Assembly: GCA_019636675.1 (NCBI GenBank)
Contig: JAHBXC010000001.1
Span: 1,116,001 to 1,180,000 of the forward strand
Direction: 5' to 3'
Length of the DNA: 64,000 bases
Source: Phycisphaeraceae bacterium
Lineage (GTDB): Bacteria; Planctomycetota; Phycisphaerae; Phycisphaerales; UBA1924
Shown here: one piece after another, positions 24,823 to 33,463 of the stretch
Numbering within the stretch: position 1 is the stretch's first letter
Layout of the letters: the number at the start of each line of letters is the position of its first letter
Translations under genes and position numbers: made by a program
Notes under the pieces: generated by a model
The model's input: the letters and a program-made list of their open reading frames with translations, nothing else
What the model was told of the DNA's origin: nothing
The model's database searches: none

Positions 24823-26115
24823 ATGGGCTGCGAGAGCAACAGCACCAACGCGACACCCCCCTCCCCGGCGATCGCGCCGGGCGCCGAGGGCATCGACACC
24901 GCCTCGTTCGCGCGGTCGTTCCGCCCCGACCCGCGCCTCGCGTCGACCATCCCCGGTTTCGATGCGCCTTTCGTGCAAGCCGGGCTCGCCGGGTACTCCG
25001 ACGCCGCGATGCGCATCGTCGCGCGCCGACACGGCTGCCCGATGTGCGTCACCGAGGCCCTCCTCGATCGCACCCTGCTCGCCGGTGGGCGCGGGTTCGC
25101 GAAGGCCGACCTGGGCGAACTCCACGACAACATCCCGGGGGGCGAGGAAGACCACCCCCTCGTCGGGCAGATCATGGGGTCCGAACCCGACGAGATGGCC
25201 GCGTCCGCCCTGAAGATGATCGAGCAGGGCCGTCGCCCGCCCGCCCACTACCGCACGCTGGCGTACGGGAAGAAGAGACTCACCGCAGAGAACACGGAGG
25301 TCGCGGAAGGGGGATGGGGTGCGGAGGAAGCGACGGCGCCCGATCCGCTGGGGTTCGGCGCGATCGATGTGAATCTCGCGTGCCCGGTGAAGAAGATCAG
25401 CCGCAAGGCGCGAGGGGGGCACTGGCTGGCGCACCCCGACGGCGCCATCGAGATCCTGCGCGCCGTGCGCGACGCGCTCCCTGCGCATGTCCCCACGACC
25501 GTCAAGATGCGCCGCGCCTTCGACGACCCGCCCGAATACGAGCGCGCGTTCTTCCGGATCTTCGACGCCGCGTACGAGATGGGCTACGCGTGGGCGACCG
25601 TGCACGCGCGCACCGTGCAGCAGAAGTACATCGGCCCGTCGCGCTGGACCTTCCTGCGCGAACTGGTCGCGTCGCGCCCGGACCGCGTCATCCTGGGCTC
25701 GGGCGATGTGTGGACGGTCCACGACATCTTCCGCATGCTCTCGTACACCGGCGTGCACGCCGTGTCGGTGGCGCGAGGGTGCATCGGCAACCCCTGGATC
25801 TTCCGCCAGGCGCGCGACATGATGGACGGGCTTCCCCCTCGCTCTCCCACCATCGCCGAGCAGCGCGACGCGCTGCGACAGCATTTCGAGCTCTCGGTCG
25901 CCGTCAACGGCGAATCGCTCGCCGGACGGCTCATGCGCAAGTTCGGCATCCGCTTCGCGGAGCACCACCCACGCTCCGAAGAGGTTCGCGTGCGCTTCAT
26001 CCGCGTGAACAGCACCGACGACTGGCTCGCGGTGCTGGACGAGTTCTACCACGACGACGCGCAGCAACTCCTCGAGGCGCAGTCCGCGTCCGGTGCGCAC
26101 GCGCCGGCGCACTGA
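24823..26115 (+). CDS. dus: tRNA-dihydrouridine synthase, Dus family
   Basis: Dus enzymes reduce uridine in tRNA with FMN and NADPH. The 430-residue protein has the FMN-binding start (FDAPFVQAGLAGYSDAAMRI, about 46-65), the catalytic Cys187 in DVNLACPVKK, TTVKMRRAF near 218, the VHART segment and HGCPMCVTEALL, and the GIR-type C-terminal helix region. About 40 residues (roughly 137-178) interrupt the normal passage from the MAASALKMIEQG helix to the IDVNLACP strand. This insert reads KKRLTAENTEVAEGGWG and is discussed as a finding. The family member (DusA/B/C) was not resolved. An alternative later start would lose the FMN strand. Confidence 0.92.
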   Translation: MGCESNSTNATPPSPAIAPGAEGIDTASFARSFRPDPRLASTIPGFDAPFVQAGLAGYSDAAMRIVARRHGCPMCVTEALLDRTLLAGGRGFAKADLGELHDNIPGGEEDHPLVGQIMGSEPDEMAASALKMIEQGRRPPAHYRTLAYGKKRLTAENTEVAEGGWGAEEATAPDPLGFGAIDVNLACPVKKISRKARGGHWLAHPDGAIEILRAVRDALPAHVPTTVKMRRAFDDPPEYERAFFRIFDAAYEMGYAWATVHARTVQQKYIGPSRWTFLRELVASRPDRVILGSGDVWTVHDIFRMLSYTGVHAVSVARGCIGNPWIFRQARDMMDGLPPRSPTIAEQRDALRQHFELSVAVNGESLAGRLMRKFGIRFAEHHPRSEEVRVRFIRVNSTDDWLAVLDEFYHDDAQQLLEAQSASGAHAPAH

Positions 26116-26216
26116 GCGAACTTTCGCGCACCGAAGCGGTCACTGCGCACACTCCTCGCTTGTCTTCCTATCGATCCGTGCGATGGTCTGCGTGAACACC
26201 CCTCACGGAGACCTCC

Positions 26217-26837
26217 ATGCGCTACCTCACCCGATCGTGCCTCCTCGCGTTCCCGCTCCTGGGCGCGCTCGCCGGCTGCGTCGACCCCGGCGCCAACCGA
26301 CCCGTCCTCGAGAATCAGGGCGCGATCATCGCCCGGCTCGAAACCTCCTACGCGCACGACCTCGCCGCAGTGCGCTCCCTTGCGTCCTCGCTGCTCGACG
26401 CCCAGCGCGAGCGCCTCGTCGCGTCCATCGAACTCGACCTCGTCGCGAACACCCTCGACGCGTCGGGCAACGCCCCCGACGACGCGCGGCCCTGGCTGGC
26501 CGACTTCGCCGCTCTCCTTCGCACCGGCGCACCCACCGAACTCCGTCGCGCCGCGCTCGCGTCGCACACCTCCCTGCGCGCGTTCGACGACGCCGCAGCC
26601 GCGCTCCTCGACGCGCTGGACGCACGCGCAGCAGGGATCGCGGCGCTCTTCACCGAACTGCGCGCCAACCACGCCGCCCTCGCCGACGCGGCCGGCGCAT
26701 CGGTCGATCTGTCCCTCGCGTCGCGCGAAGCGGCGACGCTCGTCTGGCGCGAGACCGTCCTCGCAGGCATCGACGATCCCGACGCCCGCGCCGCCGCCCA
26801 GCGCCTGCTGGATCGCGTCCTCAACCCCACCCGCTGA
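26217..26837 (+). CDS. Lipoprotein of unknown function
   Basis: 206 residues with a clear type II signal (MRYLTRSCLLAFPLLGALAGC, lipobox LAGC, Cys near 21). The rest is Ala-rich and almost wholly helical, with Leu/Ala heptads (LRRAALASHTSLRAFDDAAAALLDALDARAAG and DARAAAQRLLDRVL), so a helical bundle or coiled coil is expected. No family was recognised. Its stop overlaps the start of the next gene (TGATG at 26835), so the two are probably coupled. Confidence 0.75.
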   Translation: MRYLTRSCLLAFPLLGALAGCVDPGANRPVLENQGAIIARLETSYAHDLAAVRSLASSLLDAQRERLVASIELDLVANTLDASGNAPDDARPWLADFAALLRTGAPTELRRAALASHTSLRAFDDAAAALLDALDARAAGIAALFTELRANHAALADAAGASVDLSLASREAATLVWRETVLAGIDDPDARAAAQRLLDRVLNPTR

Positions 26838-27253
26838 TGCCTCTCCCCTCCCCCCTCATGCCCCGTGCCGAGTGCCTCATGCCTTCTTCACCCGATCTCG
26901 ACATCCTGCTCACCAAACTCGAACTCGACACCCCCGCCCTCACGCCGCGCGAGGTCGAACTCATCACCCGCGCCCTCCGCACGCTCGCGGCCGACCAACT
27001 CGTGATCCTGCGCCTCCAACGACTGCTCGCGATCCACGGCGAGTCCGCCTCCCGGCTCGACGCCATCTTCGACGACGCACGCGCCACCCTCGACCGGCGC
27101 GCCGCGTCGCCCTCGCCGGGTGAATCGTTCGACCCCGCCGCCGCCGCCCAGGCCCGCGCCGCGCTCGCGAAGCGTGTCGACGACGCGCGAACCGGGCGCG
27201 ACATCCTCGTCGCGGCCCTCGCGTTCGCCCGCGACATCGCCACCGCCCCCTAA
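26837..27253 (+). CDS. Small helical protein of unknown function
   Basis: From the overlapping ATG at 26837 the product has 138 residues; from the ATG at 26879 it has 124 (MPSSPDLDILLTKLE...). The stretch between the two starts consists of a heptamer repeat array and is C/T-rich, so either start is possible. The overlap with the upstream stop favours 26837, while the repeat would otherwise be coding. The body is Ala/Leu/Arg-rich and helical (ELITRALRTLAADQLVILRLQRLL) with no signal peptide. No family was recognised. It may work with the lipoprotein before it. Confidence 0.6.
   Translation: MPLPSPLMPRAECLMPSSPDLDILLTKLELDTPALTPREVELITRALRTLAADQLVILRLQRLLAIHGESASRLDAIFDDARATLDRRAASPSPGESFDPAAAAQARAALAKRVDDARTGRDILVAALAFARDIATAP
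26856..26883 (+). repeat. Heptamer array A, four units of YCRTGCC
   Basis: Units: TCATGCC, CCGTGCC, GAGTGCC, TCATGCC, in direct tandem. It lies just before or inside the start of the gene at 26837-27253. Three similar arrays occur at 42602, 42673 and 44865. Confidence 0.7.
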
Positions 27254-27254
27254 A

Positions 27255-27271
27255 CCCCTGACAGGAAGGGG
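27255..27271. terminator. Weak hairpin after the gene ending at 27253
   Basis: CCCCT and AGGGG enclose a 7-nt loop immediately after the stop codon. Only a short, interrupted T-run follows, so it is at best a weak terminator. Confidence 0.3.
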
Positions 27272-27409
27272 ATTCTGCGATATGACGACGGATTTCACTG
27301 GCGTCGGGCCGGGTCGCCGTGGTACATTCCCGCTCTCTCGTGGCAAAGCGGGCCGACCGCCGCGCCGATGGTGTGTCCGCACGATCTGACGCCTCTGCTC
27401 GGAACCTCT

Positions 27410-28486
27410 ATGTCGTTTCGCCGCGCTGTCTCGCTCGCCGCGCTCCTGTGGATCGCGCTGGTCTCCGCCCTCCACCTCTGGGTGAACCAGCGCGATGACC
27501 TGCGCCGCTGGCTCACGCCCGCGAGCGAGCGCTCCGCGCCCTTCCGCATCGGGTTCCTGCCGGTGACCTGCCACCTCACCTGCCCGGTGACGCACTTCAT
27601 CAACGAGAACATCACGGGCGAGCAGATGTTCACCCCGGTGCGCTTCAACGGATGGCCCGAACTGAAAGAGGCCTTCCTCGCCGGGCACACCGAAGCGACC
27701 TTCATCCTTGCGCCCATGGCCATCCGCCTGCGCGAGGAGGGCGTGCCCCTCAAGATCGTCTACCTGGGTCATCGCGACGGCACGGCGATGATGGTGCACA
27801 AAGACTCGAACATCCATCGCATCGAGGACCTTCGCGGCAAGACGGTTGCCGTGCCCAACCGTTTCTCCAACCAGCGCCTCCTCATCTTCAAGGCGCTGCG
27901 CGATCGCAATATCCCTATCGATCAGGTCAGGATCGTCGAGATGCCCCCGCCCGACATGCCCGCCGCCCTCTACGCGAAGGCCGTCGACGCCATCACCTCG
28001 GGCGAACCCTTCATGGGCCAGACCGAACTCGATGGGTACGGGCGCGTGCTCTATCTCACCAAGGATGTCTGGCCCGACTTCATCTCCTGCGTGCTCGCGG
28101 TCCCCGAGAGCGTCATCCTGAAGGACCGCGACAAGGTGCAGCGCCTCGTCGACGGCATCGCACAGAGCGGCAAGTGGCTCGACGACGACATGGACAACCG
28201 CATGGACGCGGCCCAGTTCGTCAGCCGCTTCTACTACAACCAGCACCCGCGCCTGCTCGAGTTCGTCCTCTCCAAACCGCCCGATCGCGTGAAGTACACC
28301 AACCTCACGGTGCGCAGGCCCGACTTCGAGGAGATCGTCGAACTCGGCGTGCTCAGCGGCATCCTCGACGGCACGCTCTCGTTCGACGACTACTGCGACC
28401 CATCATTCGTCCCCGACGAAGCGAGCGTCCCGGCGTACGACTGGTCCTACATCGATGCCCCCCGCCCGGGAGCGACCAGACGATGA
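27410..28486 (+). CDS. ABC transporter substrate-binding protein (nitrate/sulfonate/taurine class)
   Basis: The 358-residue protein has a hydrophobic N-terminal segment (residues 5-24) that could be an uncleaved membrane anchor. The mature part resembles NMT1/NrtA/SsuA-type binding proteins: GFLPVTCHLTCPVTHF near 50, EATFILAPMAIRLREEGVPLKIVYLGHRDGTAMMVHKDS, LRGKTVAVPNRFSNQRLLIFKALRD near 145 and ITSGEPFMGQTELDGYG. Two Cys four apart near 55-59 (TCHLTC) are unusual for the family. It probably binds an organic anion or a similar small ligand; the substrate cannot be named. It overlaps the permease gene (ATGA) and is the first gene of a three-gene unit. An in-frame ATG at 27368 is the alternative start. 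Confidence 0.85.
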   Translation: MSFRRAVSLAALLWIALVSALHLWVNQRDDLRRWLTPASERSAPFRIGFLPVTCHLTCPVTHFINENITGEQMFTPVRFNGWPELKEAFLAGHTEATFILAPMAIRLREEGVPLKIVYLGHRDGTAMMVHKDSNIHRIEDLRGKTVAVPNRFSNQRLLIFKALRDRNIPIDQVRIVEMPPPDMPAALYAKAVDAITSGEPFMGQTELDGYGRVLYLTKDVWPDFISCVLAVPESVILKDRDKVQRLVDGIAQSGKWLDDDMDNRMDAAQFVSRFYYNQHPRLLEFVLSKPPDRVKYTNLTVRRPDFEEIVELGVLSGILDGTLSFDDYCDPSFVPDEASVPAYDWSYIDAPRPGATRR

Positions 28487-29322
28487 GTCTCGCCACCACA
28501 CTCCCAAGACCACCCGCTGAGGAAACCCCTCCGTCGCCAGTCGCCCCGGCGCGAGCACGCGGGAATCTCGTCCAGCGCATCGCGCTACCCACCGTCGTCT
28601 TCGGTGTGCTCCTGACCGCGTGGCATCTCGCGATCCGGCTGACCGGCAACGACCTGCTGCCAACGCCCTGGCAGGTCGTGCTCGGTGTCGCGGAACTCGC
28701 CGAGAAAGGCCTGCTGCTCAAGTACATCGTCGCGTCGCTCTTCCGCGTGACCTGGGGCTTCACGCTCGCGGTGCTCGTGGGCATCCCCCTCGGGCTGTTC
28801 CTGGGCTGGTTCACCTGGGCGTCGCGCGCGTTCAACCCGGTGATCCAGATCCTGCGCCCGATCTCGCCCATCGCGTGGATCCCCCTCGCGATCCTGTGGT
28901 TCGGCATCACCGACGCGGCGCCGATCTTCCTCATCTTCCTCGCGAGCGTGTTCCCCATCACCGTCTCGTCGATGGCCGCCGTCTCCAACATCCAGCCGGT
29001 GTATGTCCGCGCCGCGCGAAACTTCGGTGTAACCGGCATCTCTCTGTTCCGGCGCGTGATCCTGCCGGCCACCCTGCCGCAGATCATCACCTCGCTTCGC
29101 ATCGCGCTGGGCATCGCGTGGCTGGTGGTCGTCGCGGCGGAGATGATCGCCGTCACCTCTGGGCTCGGCTTCCTCATCATCGACGCGCGCAACGCCGGCA
29201 AGCGCTACGACCTGGTCGTCGCAGGCATGGCGATGATCGGCGTGATCGGGCTCATCCTCGACCTGCTCGTGCGCCGGCTCGAACGCTTCGACGAAGTCCG
29301 CTGGGGGTATTCCAACCGATGA
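28483..29322 (+). CDS. ABC transporter permease (SsuC/TauC-like)
   Basis: 279 residues with six or so hydrophobic segments: TVVFGVLLTAWHLAIR, FTLAVLVGIPLGLFLGWF, ILRPISPIAWIPLAILWFGIT, IFLIFLASVFPITVSSMAAV, LRIALGIAWLVVVAAEMIA and VAGMAMIGVIGLILDLLVRRL. The EAA-type loop lies near 185-205 (AARNFGVTGISLFRRVILPATLPQI). Its start overlaps the binding-protein stop and its stop overlaps the ATPase start (ATGA both times). This is the inner membrane channel of the importer. Confidence 0.9.
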   Translation: MSLATTLPRPPAEETPPSPVAPARARGNLVQRIALPTVVFGVLLTAWHLAIRLTGNDLLPTPWQVVLGVAELAEKGLLLKYIVASLFRVTWGFTLAVLVGIPLGLFLGWFTWASRAFNPVIQILRPISPIAWIPLAILWFGITDAAPIFLIFLASVFPITVSSMAAVSNIQPVYVRAARNFGVTGISLFRRVILPATLPQIITSLRIALGIAWLVVVAAEMIAVTSGLGFLIIDARNAGKRYDLVVAGMAMIGVIGLILDLLVRRLERFDEVRWGYSNR

Positions 29323-30125
29323 GACCCGCGTCCCCCACCGACCAGCGCACGCATCGCGGCGAGCACGCCGTCGTCGTCAACGACCTGTGGATGACCTTCC
29401 CAGGCAAACGCGCCGACGAGCCCGTGCATGTGCTCGAACGCGTCTCGCTCACCGTCGAGCACGGCGAGTTCGTCGTCATCGTCGGCCCCTCCGGCTGCGG
29501 CAAGTCCACGCTGCTCAACATCATCGGCGGGTTCCTGCAGCCCTCGCGCGGCAGCGCGATCGTCGAGGGCGAACCCGTCGCGGGCCCCGACCCCCGACGC
29601 ATCTTCGTCTTCCAGGAGAACGGCGTCTTCCCGTGGCTCACCGTCGAACAGAACATCGGGTTCGGTCTGGGCGAGAAACCCCCGGCCGAGCGCGACGAGA
29701 TCGTCCGACACTACACCGACATGGTGGGGCTGACCGGCTTCGAGCGCTCGTACCCACGCGAACTGTCGGGCGGCATGCGCCAGCGCGTCGAGATCGCACG
29801 CGCCCTCGCCGCCGACCCCGACATCATCTATATGGACGAGCCCTTCGGCGCCCTCGACTTCATCACGCGCCTCAAGATGCGCTCCGACCTCGTCTCGATC
29901 TGGCAGCGCGAGCGCAAGACCATCCTCTTCGTGACGCACGACATCGAGGAAGCGGTGCAACTCGCCGACCGCGTCCTCGTGATGAGCCGACGCCCGGCGA
30001 CGATCCGCGAGGAGATTGTGGTCGACCTCCCTCGCCCGCGCGATCTCGACTCGCCGGGCTATCTGAAGGCTCGCGATCGCATCTTCGAGTCGATGGGGAT
30101 GAGCCTGCGCGTCGGGTCGGGCTGA
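29319..30125 (+). CDS. ABC transporter ATP-binding protein (SsuB/TauB-like)
   Basis: 268 residues. Walker A GPSGCGKSTLL (about 57-67), Q-loop FQENGVFPW, signature LSGGMRQRVEIARALA, Walker B DIIYMDEPFGALD and the switch His in FVTHD are intact. The FITRLKMRSDL helix after the D-loop is usual for the nitrate/sulfonate/taurine branch. It overlaps the permease gene by four bases, completing binding protein, permease and ATPase. The 25-nt space before tRNA-Ser shows no terminator. Confidence 0.92.
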   Translation: MRPASPTDQRTHRGEHAVVVNDLWMTFPGKRADEPVHVLERVSLTVEHGEFVVIVGPSGCGKSTLLNIIGGFLQPSRGSAIVEGEPVAGPDPRRIFVFQENGVFPWLTVEQNIGFGLGEKPPAERDEIVRHYTDMVGLTGFERSYPRELSGGMRQRVEIARALAADPDIIYMDEPFGALDFITRLKMRSDLVSIWQRERKTILFVTHDIEEAVQLADRVLVMSRRPATIREEIVVDLPRPRDLDSPGYLKARDRIFESMGMSLRVGSG

Positions 30126-30149
30126 CCACGCCGGACGACACGCCAGCAA

Positions 30150-30236
30150 CGGTGAGAGCGGGATTCGAACCCGCGAGACCCTGACGGGTCTACCGGTTTT
30201 CAAGACCGGCGCCTTCAACCACTCGGCCATCTCACC
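30150..30236 (-). tRNA. tRNA-Ser (UGA)
   Basis: The minus strand folds into a type II tRNA: acceptor GGTGAGA/TCTCACC, anticodon stem around CTTGAAA with anticodon TGA, an extended variable arm, and a T-loop GGTTCGAATCC. The discriminator is G, as usual for serine, and no CCA is encoded. The TACACT at 30268-30273 on the minus strand is a possible -10 box. Confidence 0.97.
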
Positions 30237-30331
30237 CGCGCGAGGGGGGCTCCCCCCGGCGTGGCCAAGTGTACGCACCGCTCCCACCGACGCGCCCCCG
30301 GCAGCCCGTTGGGTCCACGGCGACGCCGGCT

Positions 30332-32116
30332 TCAGATGTTGCTTTTCACGGTCCCCTTCGTCCCGCGCTTGACGACTTCGTCGACCTCCTCCGCCGTCCG
30401 CATGTTGCGGGACTGGTCGAGATCCAGGCGCAGGACGGGTCGTCCCTTCTTCACGCTCTTGAGCACCCAACCGTCCTGGATCATGATGTCGAGCGCCTGC
30501 ATGCATCGCTGCACGCCGACATTCCGCTCCTCGGGCGACGCGAACATAAAGCGCCCATGGATCTCCTGCACCAGCGAGTGCGCGTCGTTCGTCTTCTTCA
30601 GCAGCTCGACCAGCAGGGAGAAATACCCCGCCATCGGAAGCCGCTTGCCGACTCGCTCATAGCACTCCACGCGTTCGATGCGCCCGCCTTCCAGCCGGCC
30701 GATGAAGCTCTTCTTGGCGTTCATCAGGTTGAGCTTGAACACGTTGGCGCCGTCCGCCGCCGGGGCGCACGACCGGTCTTCCGTGTCGAACTGCCGCAGG
30801 ATGCGCTTTGCGCTGAAGATGTCGAACGAGCCGAAGGCGGCCAGCGCCGGGTCTTCGATGGTAAACCCGCCCTGCGACAGCCACTGCCACGCCTGCTGGG
30901 GGGCGAGCTTCAGCCCGGCCTCCTGCGCGATCTTCTGGCAGTGCTCGCGCAGGTCCGTGAAGCAGCTGTTCGCCGAGTACCAGTACTGACCGAAACGGAT
31001 GTGCTGCTGGATGTTCGCGCGGTTGCGCTCGTTGTACCGGTCCTTCAGCCACTTCGCGTCGTGCTCGGCGCGATCGAGCTCCAGGATCGTGTACGCCGCG
31101 TCGCGCGCCGAGGTGTGCGCCAGACTCATCCCCGCCGCCAGGATCGGGTCGGCGAAGCCCGCGGCCTCGCCCACGACGAACCAGTTCGCGCCCACGATCC
31201 GATCGCTCAGCTGAGACCAGTCCTTGCACGACTGCGTCTTGTTCTCTCGCTCCGCATTCGCGACGAGCTTCTTCACCTCGGGCTGGTCCTCGATCGCCTT
31301 AAGGTACAGCTCTTCGGGCGTCATCCCCATCTTCTTATAGTGCTCGGCCGGCGTCACCAGCCCGATGCTCGTGCGCGTGGGCCCCAGCGGGATGAACCAG
31401 ATCCACCCGTAGGGCAGACTGCGCACCTGCACGCGCGTCGCCCCCACGCCGATCTCGACCGCCCACTCGGCGTTCTGCCAGTAGTCCCAGATCGCGATGT
31501 TCTTCAGGTCATCGGTCACCTTCGCCTCGACGCCCAGCGCGCGACGCAGCAGCCCGACCGTGCCGCTCGCGTCGATGTAGTAGCGCGCTTCGATCCGCTC
31601 GCCGCCCTCGAGTTCGAGCCCAGCGATGCGATCGCCCTCGGTGTGCACCCTCGCGACGCGCGTCCCCTGGCGCGCCTCGGCGCCCATCGACTCCGCGTGC
31701 TTCAGCAGGATCTCGTCGTAGATCGCGCGGTCGACCTGAAACGCCGTCAGCCGGCGCTGCCCTTCGTACCGCGCCGGGCGCGGCTCGTCGACGAACTCCT
31801 CCACCGGGTAGAAATCGAACTCCCACCGGTCGTTCGTCCGACCCCAGGTGTACGACGCCCCGATCTTGATCGGGAAGCCCGCGGCCTCCACCTTCTCCCA
31901 CGCGCCCATCTCGTGCAGCACGGAGCTGATCGAGGGTAACTGGCTCTCGCCGATGTGGTCGCGCGGGAAGACTTCCTTCTCCAGCACGATCACGCGAAGC
32001 TCGGGGTTGTACTTGCGAAGCAACGACGCCGCCGTCGAGCCGGCCGGCCCGCCGCCAACGATTGCGACATCAAAAGACGCCACGCTCTCGGCCCGCATCG
32101 CAGGCCTCCTGTTCAT
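30332..32116 (-). CDS. Flavin-dependent halogenase-like oxidoreductase
   Basis: 594 residues. The FAD-binding GGGPAG is at 21-26, followed by the ribose-binding Glu46 and RDHIGES near 52-58. Lys84 sits in GFPIKIGASYTWG, where phenol/pyrrole halogenases carry the catalytic Lys that holds hypohalous acid. WIWFIP at 238-243 matches the halogenase signature WxWxIP. GEAAGFADPILAAGMSLA near 330 is the C-terminal FAD motif. Residues about 380-594 form an additional helical domain not typical of plain oxidoreductases. A role in halogenating a small molecule is plausible, but geranylgeranyl-reductase-like or epoxidase roles are alternatives. An in-frame ATG at 32098 is a possible later start. No carrier protein is adjacent. 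Confidence 0.8.
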   Translation of the reverse strand: MNRRPAMRAESVASFDVAIVGGGPAGSTAASLLRKYNPELRVIVLEKEVFPRDHIGESQLPSISSVLHEMGAWEKVEAAGFPIKIGASYTWGRTNDRWEFDFYPVEEFVDEPRPARYEGQRRLTAFQVDRAIYDEILLKHAESMGAEARQGTRVARVHTEGDRIAGLELEGGERIEARYYIDASGTVGLLRRALGVEAKVTDDLKNIAIWDYWQNAEWAVEIGVGATRVQVRSLPYGWIWFIPLGPTRTSIGLVTPAEHYKKMGMTPEELYLKAIEDQPEVKKLVANAERENKTQSCKDWSQLSDRIVGANWFVVGEAAGFADPILAAGMSLAHTSARDAAYTILELDRAEHDAKWLKDRYNERNRANIQQHIRFGQYWYSANSCFTDLREHCQKIAQEAGLKLAPQQAWQWLSQGGFTIEDPALAAFGSFDIFSAKRILRQFDTEDRSCAPAADGANVFKLNLMNAKKSFIGRLEGGRIERVECYERVGKRLPMAGYFSLLVELLKKTNDAHSLVQEIHGRFMFASPEERNVGVQRCMQALDIMIQDGWVLKSVKKGRPVLRLDLDQSRNMRTAEEVDEVVKRGTKGTVKSNI

Positions 32117-32130
32117 TCTCGGGGTGCGCC

Positions 32131-32167
32131 CCGCCGGGCGCCTTCAGACCCTTCCTGAACCCGGCGG
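32131..32167 (-). promoter_or_regulatory. Hairpin in the leader of the halogenase-like gene
   Basis: CCGCCGGG and CCCGGCGG (8 bp) enclose TTCAG and CTGAA (5 bp) around a 7-nt loop. It ends 15 nt before the start codon on the minus strand, inside a leader of about 59 nt. No T-run follows, so it is more likely a structural leader element than a terminator. Confidence 0.45.
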
Positions 32168-32174
32168 GTGCGCC

Positions 32175-32202
32175 AATGTACCGCGCCCTCGCGGCAATAC
32201 AA
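32175..32202 (-). promoter_or_regulatory. Candidate promoter of the halogenase-like gene
   Basis: Minus strand: TTGTAT (32202-32197), 16-nt spacer, TACATT (32180-32175). The same spacing and -10 box occur before tRNA-Asp at 60377. Confidence 0.45.
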
Positions 32203-32293
32203 GCAAAATGCGAACGGATATCCGGATCGATTCAGGGAACCCGGGGTTCCCCCTGCGTTCGGCTTCGATTCGTGCGAACCCAGGCCGAATCGG

Positions 32294-33379
32294 TCAGCCC
32301 ACGGCGTAGTTGTACTGAGCCGCCAGCGGTGCGCCGGCGCCCCGCTCTGTGATTTCTTTCGCTGCCCGCCACGCGAAGCGCGGGTCGCGCAGCATCGCGC
32401 GACCCAGAAAGACCAGGTCGGCGCGCCCCTCCTCGACGATCGCCGCCGCCTGCGCCGGGGTCGTGATCTCCCCGACCGCCGCCGTCGGCACGCCCGAGTC
32501 GCGCCGGATCCGCTCCGCGAACGGGACCTGCCACCCCGGCGCAAACGGATGCTCGATCCCCGGCGCCACGAACCCGCTCGAACAGTCGATCAGATCGACC
32601 CCCTCGTCCCGCAGCCGCCGGCAGACCTCCACCGACTGCTCGATGTCCCACGCGCCCTCCACCCAGTCCGAGCAACTCAGCCGCACCAGCAGGGGAAGAC
32701 GCTCGGGCCACACCCGTCGCACCTCGCGCGCCGTCTCGACGAGCAGGCGCACGCGCGAGTCGAACGACCCGGCGCCGTACGCGTCGGCCCTCGTGTTCGA
32801 CAGGGGCGAGAAGAACTGGTGCATCAGATACCCGTGCGCCGCGTGGATCTCGACCGTGTCGAAGCCCGCCGCCAGCGCTCGCGCAGCCGCATCGGCGAAC
32901 GCGCCCTTCACGCGCTCGATGTCCTCGCCGGTCATGGCGCGTGGCCGCGCGTGGTGCTCGTCGAAGCGCTGGTCCGTGGGGCCGATCGGCTCCCAGCCGC
33001 CGCGCGCCGGCGCGACAGCGCCGCGCGGGCCTTCCCACGAATGCGGCGGGGCCATCCCGGCCTTCCGTCCCGCGTGCGCGAGCTGGAGCCCGACCGTCGC
33101 GCCGTGCGATTTCGCGAAGCGCACCGCCCTCGCCCAGCCATCCACATGATCGTCGCTCCAGATCCCGGCGCAGCGCGGCGTGATCCGCCCCTCGGGGCTC
33201 ACCGCCGTCGCTTCCGCCATCACCAGCCCGGCGCCCCCCATCGCGAACGAGCCCAGATGCGCCAGGTGAAAGTCCGTCGCGAACCCGTCGTCGCTCGAAT
33301 ACATGCACATCGGCGAGACGCCGACACGGTTTCGGATCGTGACGGAACGGAGCGTGATCGGCTCAAACAGCGATGGCAT
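32294..33379 (-). CDS. NADH:flavin oxidoreductase, old yellow enzyme (YqjM/NamA type)
   Basis: OYE-type flavoproteins reduce activated C=C bonds or nitro groups with NAD(P)H. The 361-residue protein has the YqjM-type residues Cys25 in SPMCMYS, Tyr27, the histidine pair His179/His182 in EIHAAHGYLMHQFFSP and Tyr184. LSNTRADAYG and LLVRLSCSDW lie in the usual order, and a C-terminal FMN phosphate site is seen near ADLVFLGRAMLRDP. It lies 177 nt before the halogenase-like gene in the same direction. A shared pathway is possible but unproven. Confidence 0.93.
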   Translation of the reverse strand: MPSLFEPITLRSVTIRNRVGVSPMCMYSSDDGFATDFHLAHLGSFAMGGAGLVMAEATAVSPEGRITPRCAGIWSDDHVDGWARAVRFAKSHGATVGLQLAHAGRKAGMAPPHSWEGPRGAVAPARGGWEPIGPTDQRFDEHHARPRAMTGEDIERVKGAFADAAARALAAGFDTVEIHAAHGYLMHQFFSPLSNTRADAYGAGSFDSRVRLLVETAREVRRVWPERLPLLVRLSCSDWVEGAWDIEQSVEVCRRLRDEGVDLIDCSSGFVAPGIEHPFAPGWQVPFAERIRRDSGVPTAAVGEITTPAQAAAIVEEGRADLVFLGRAMLRDPRFAWRAAKEITERGAGAPLAAQYNYAVG

Positions 33380-33463
33380 GCGGCGGGACTCCTCGTGGCG
33401 ACAGACAGACGGCGCAGGCGCGCCGACATTGTTCGCCAGATCGAGACGCCCGGACGCGTCCGC

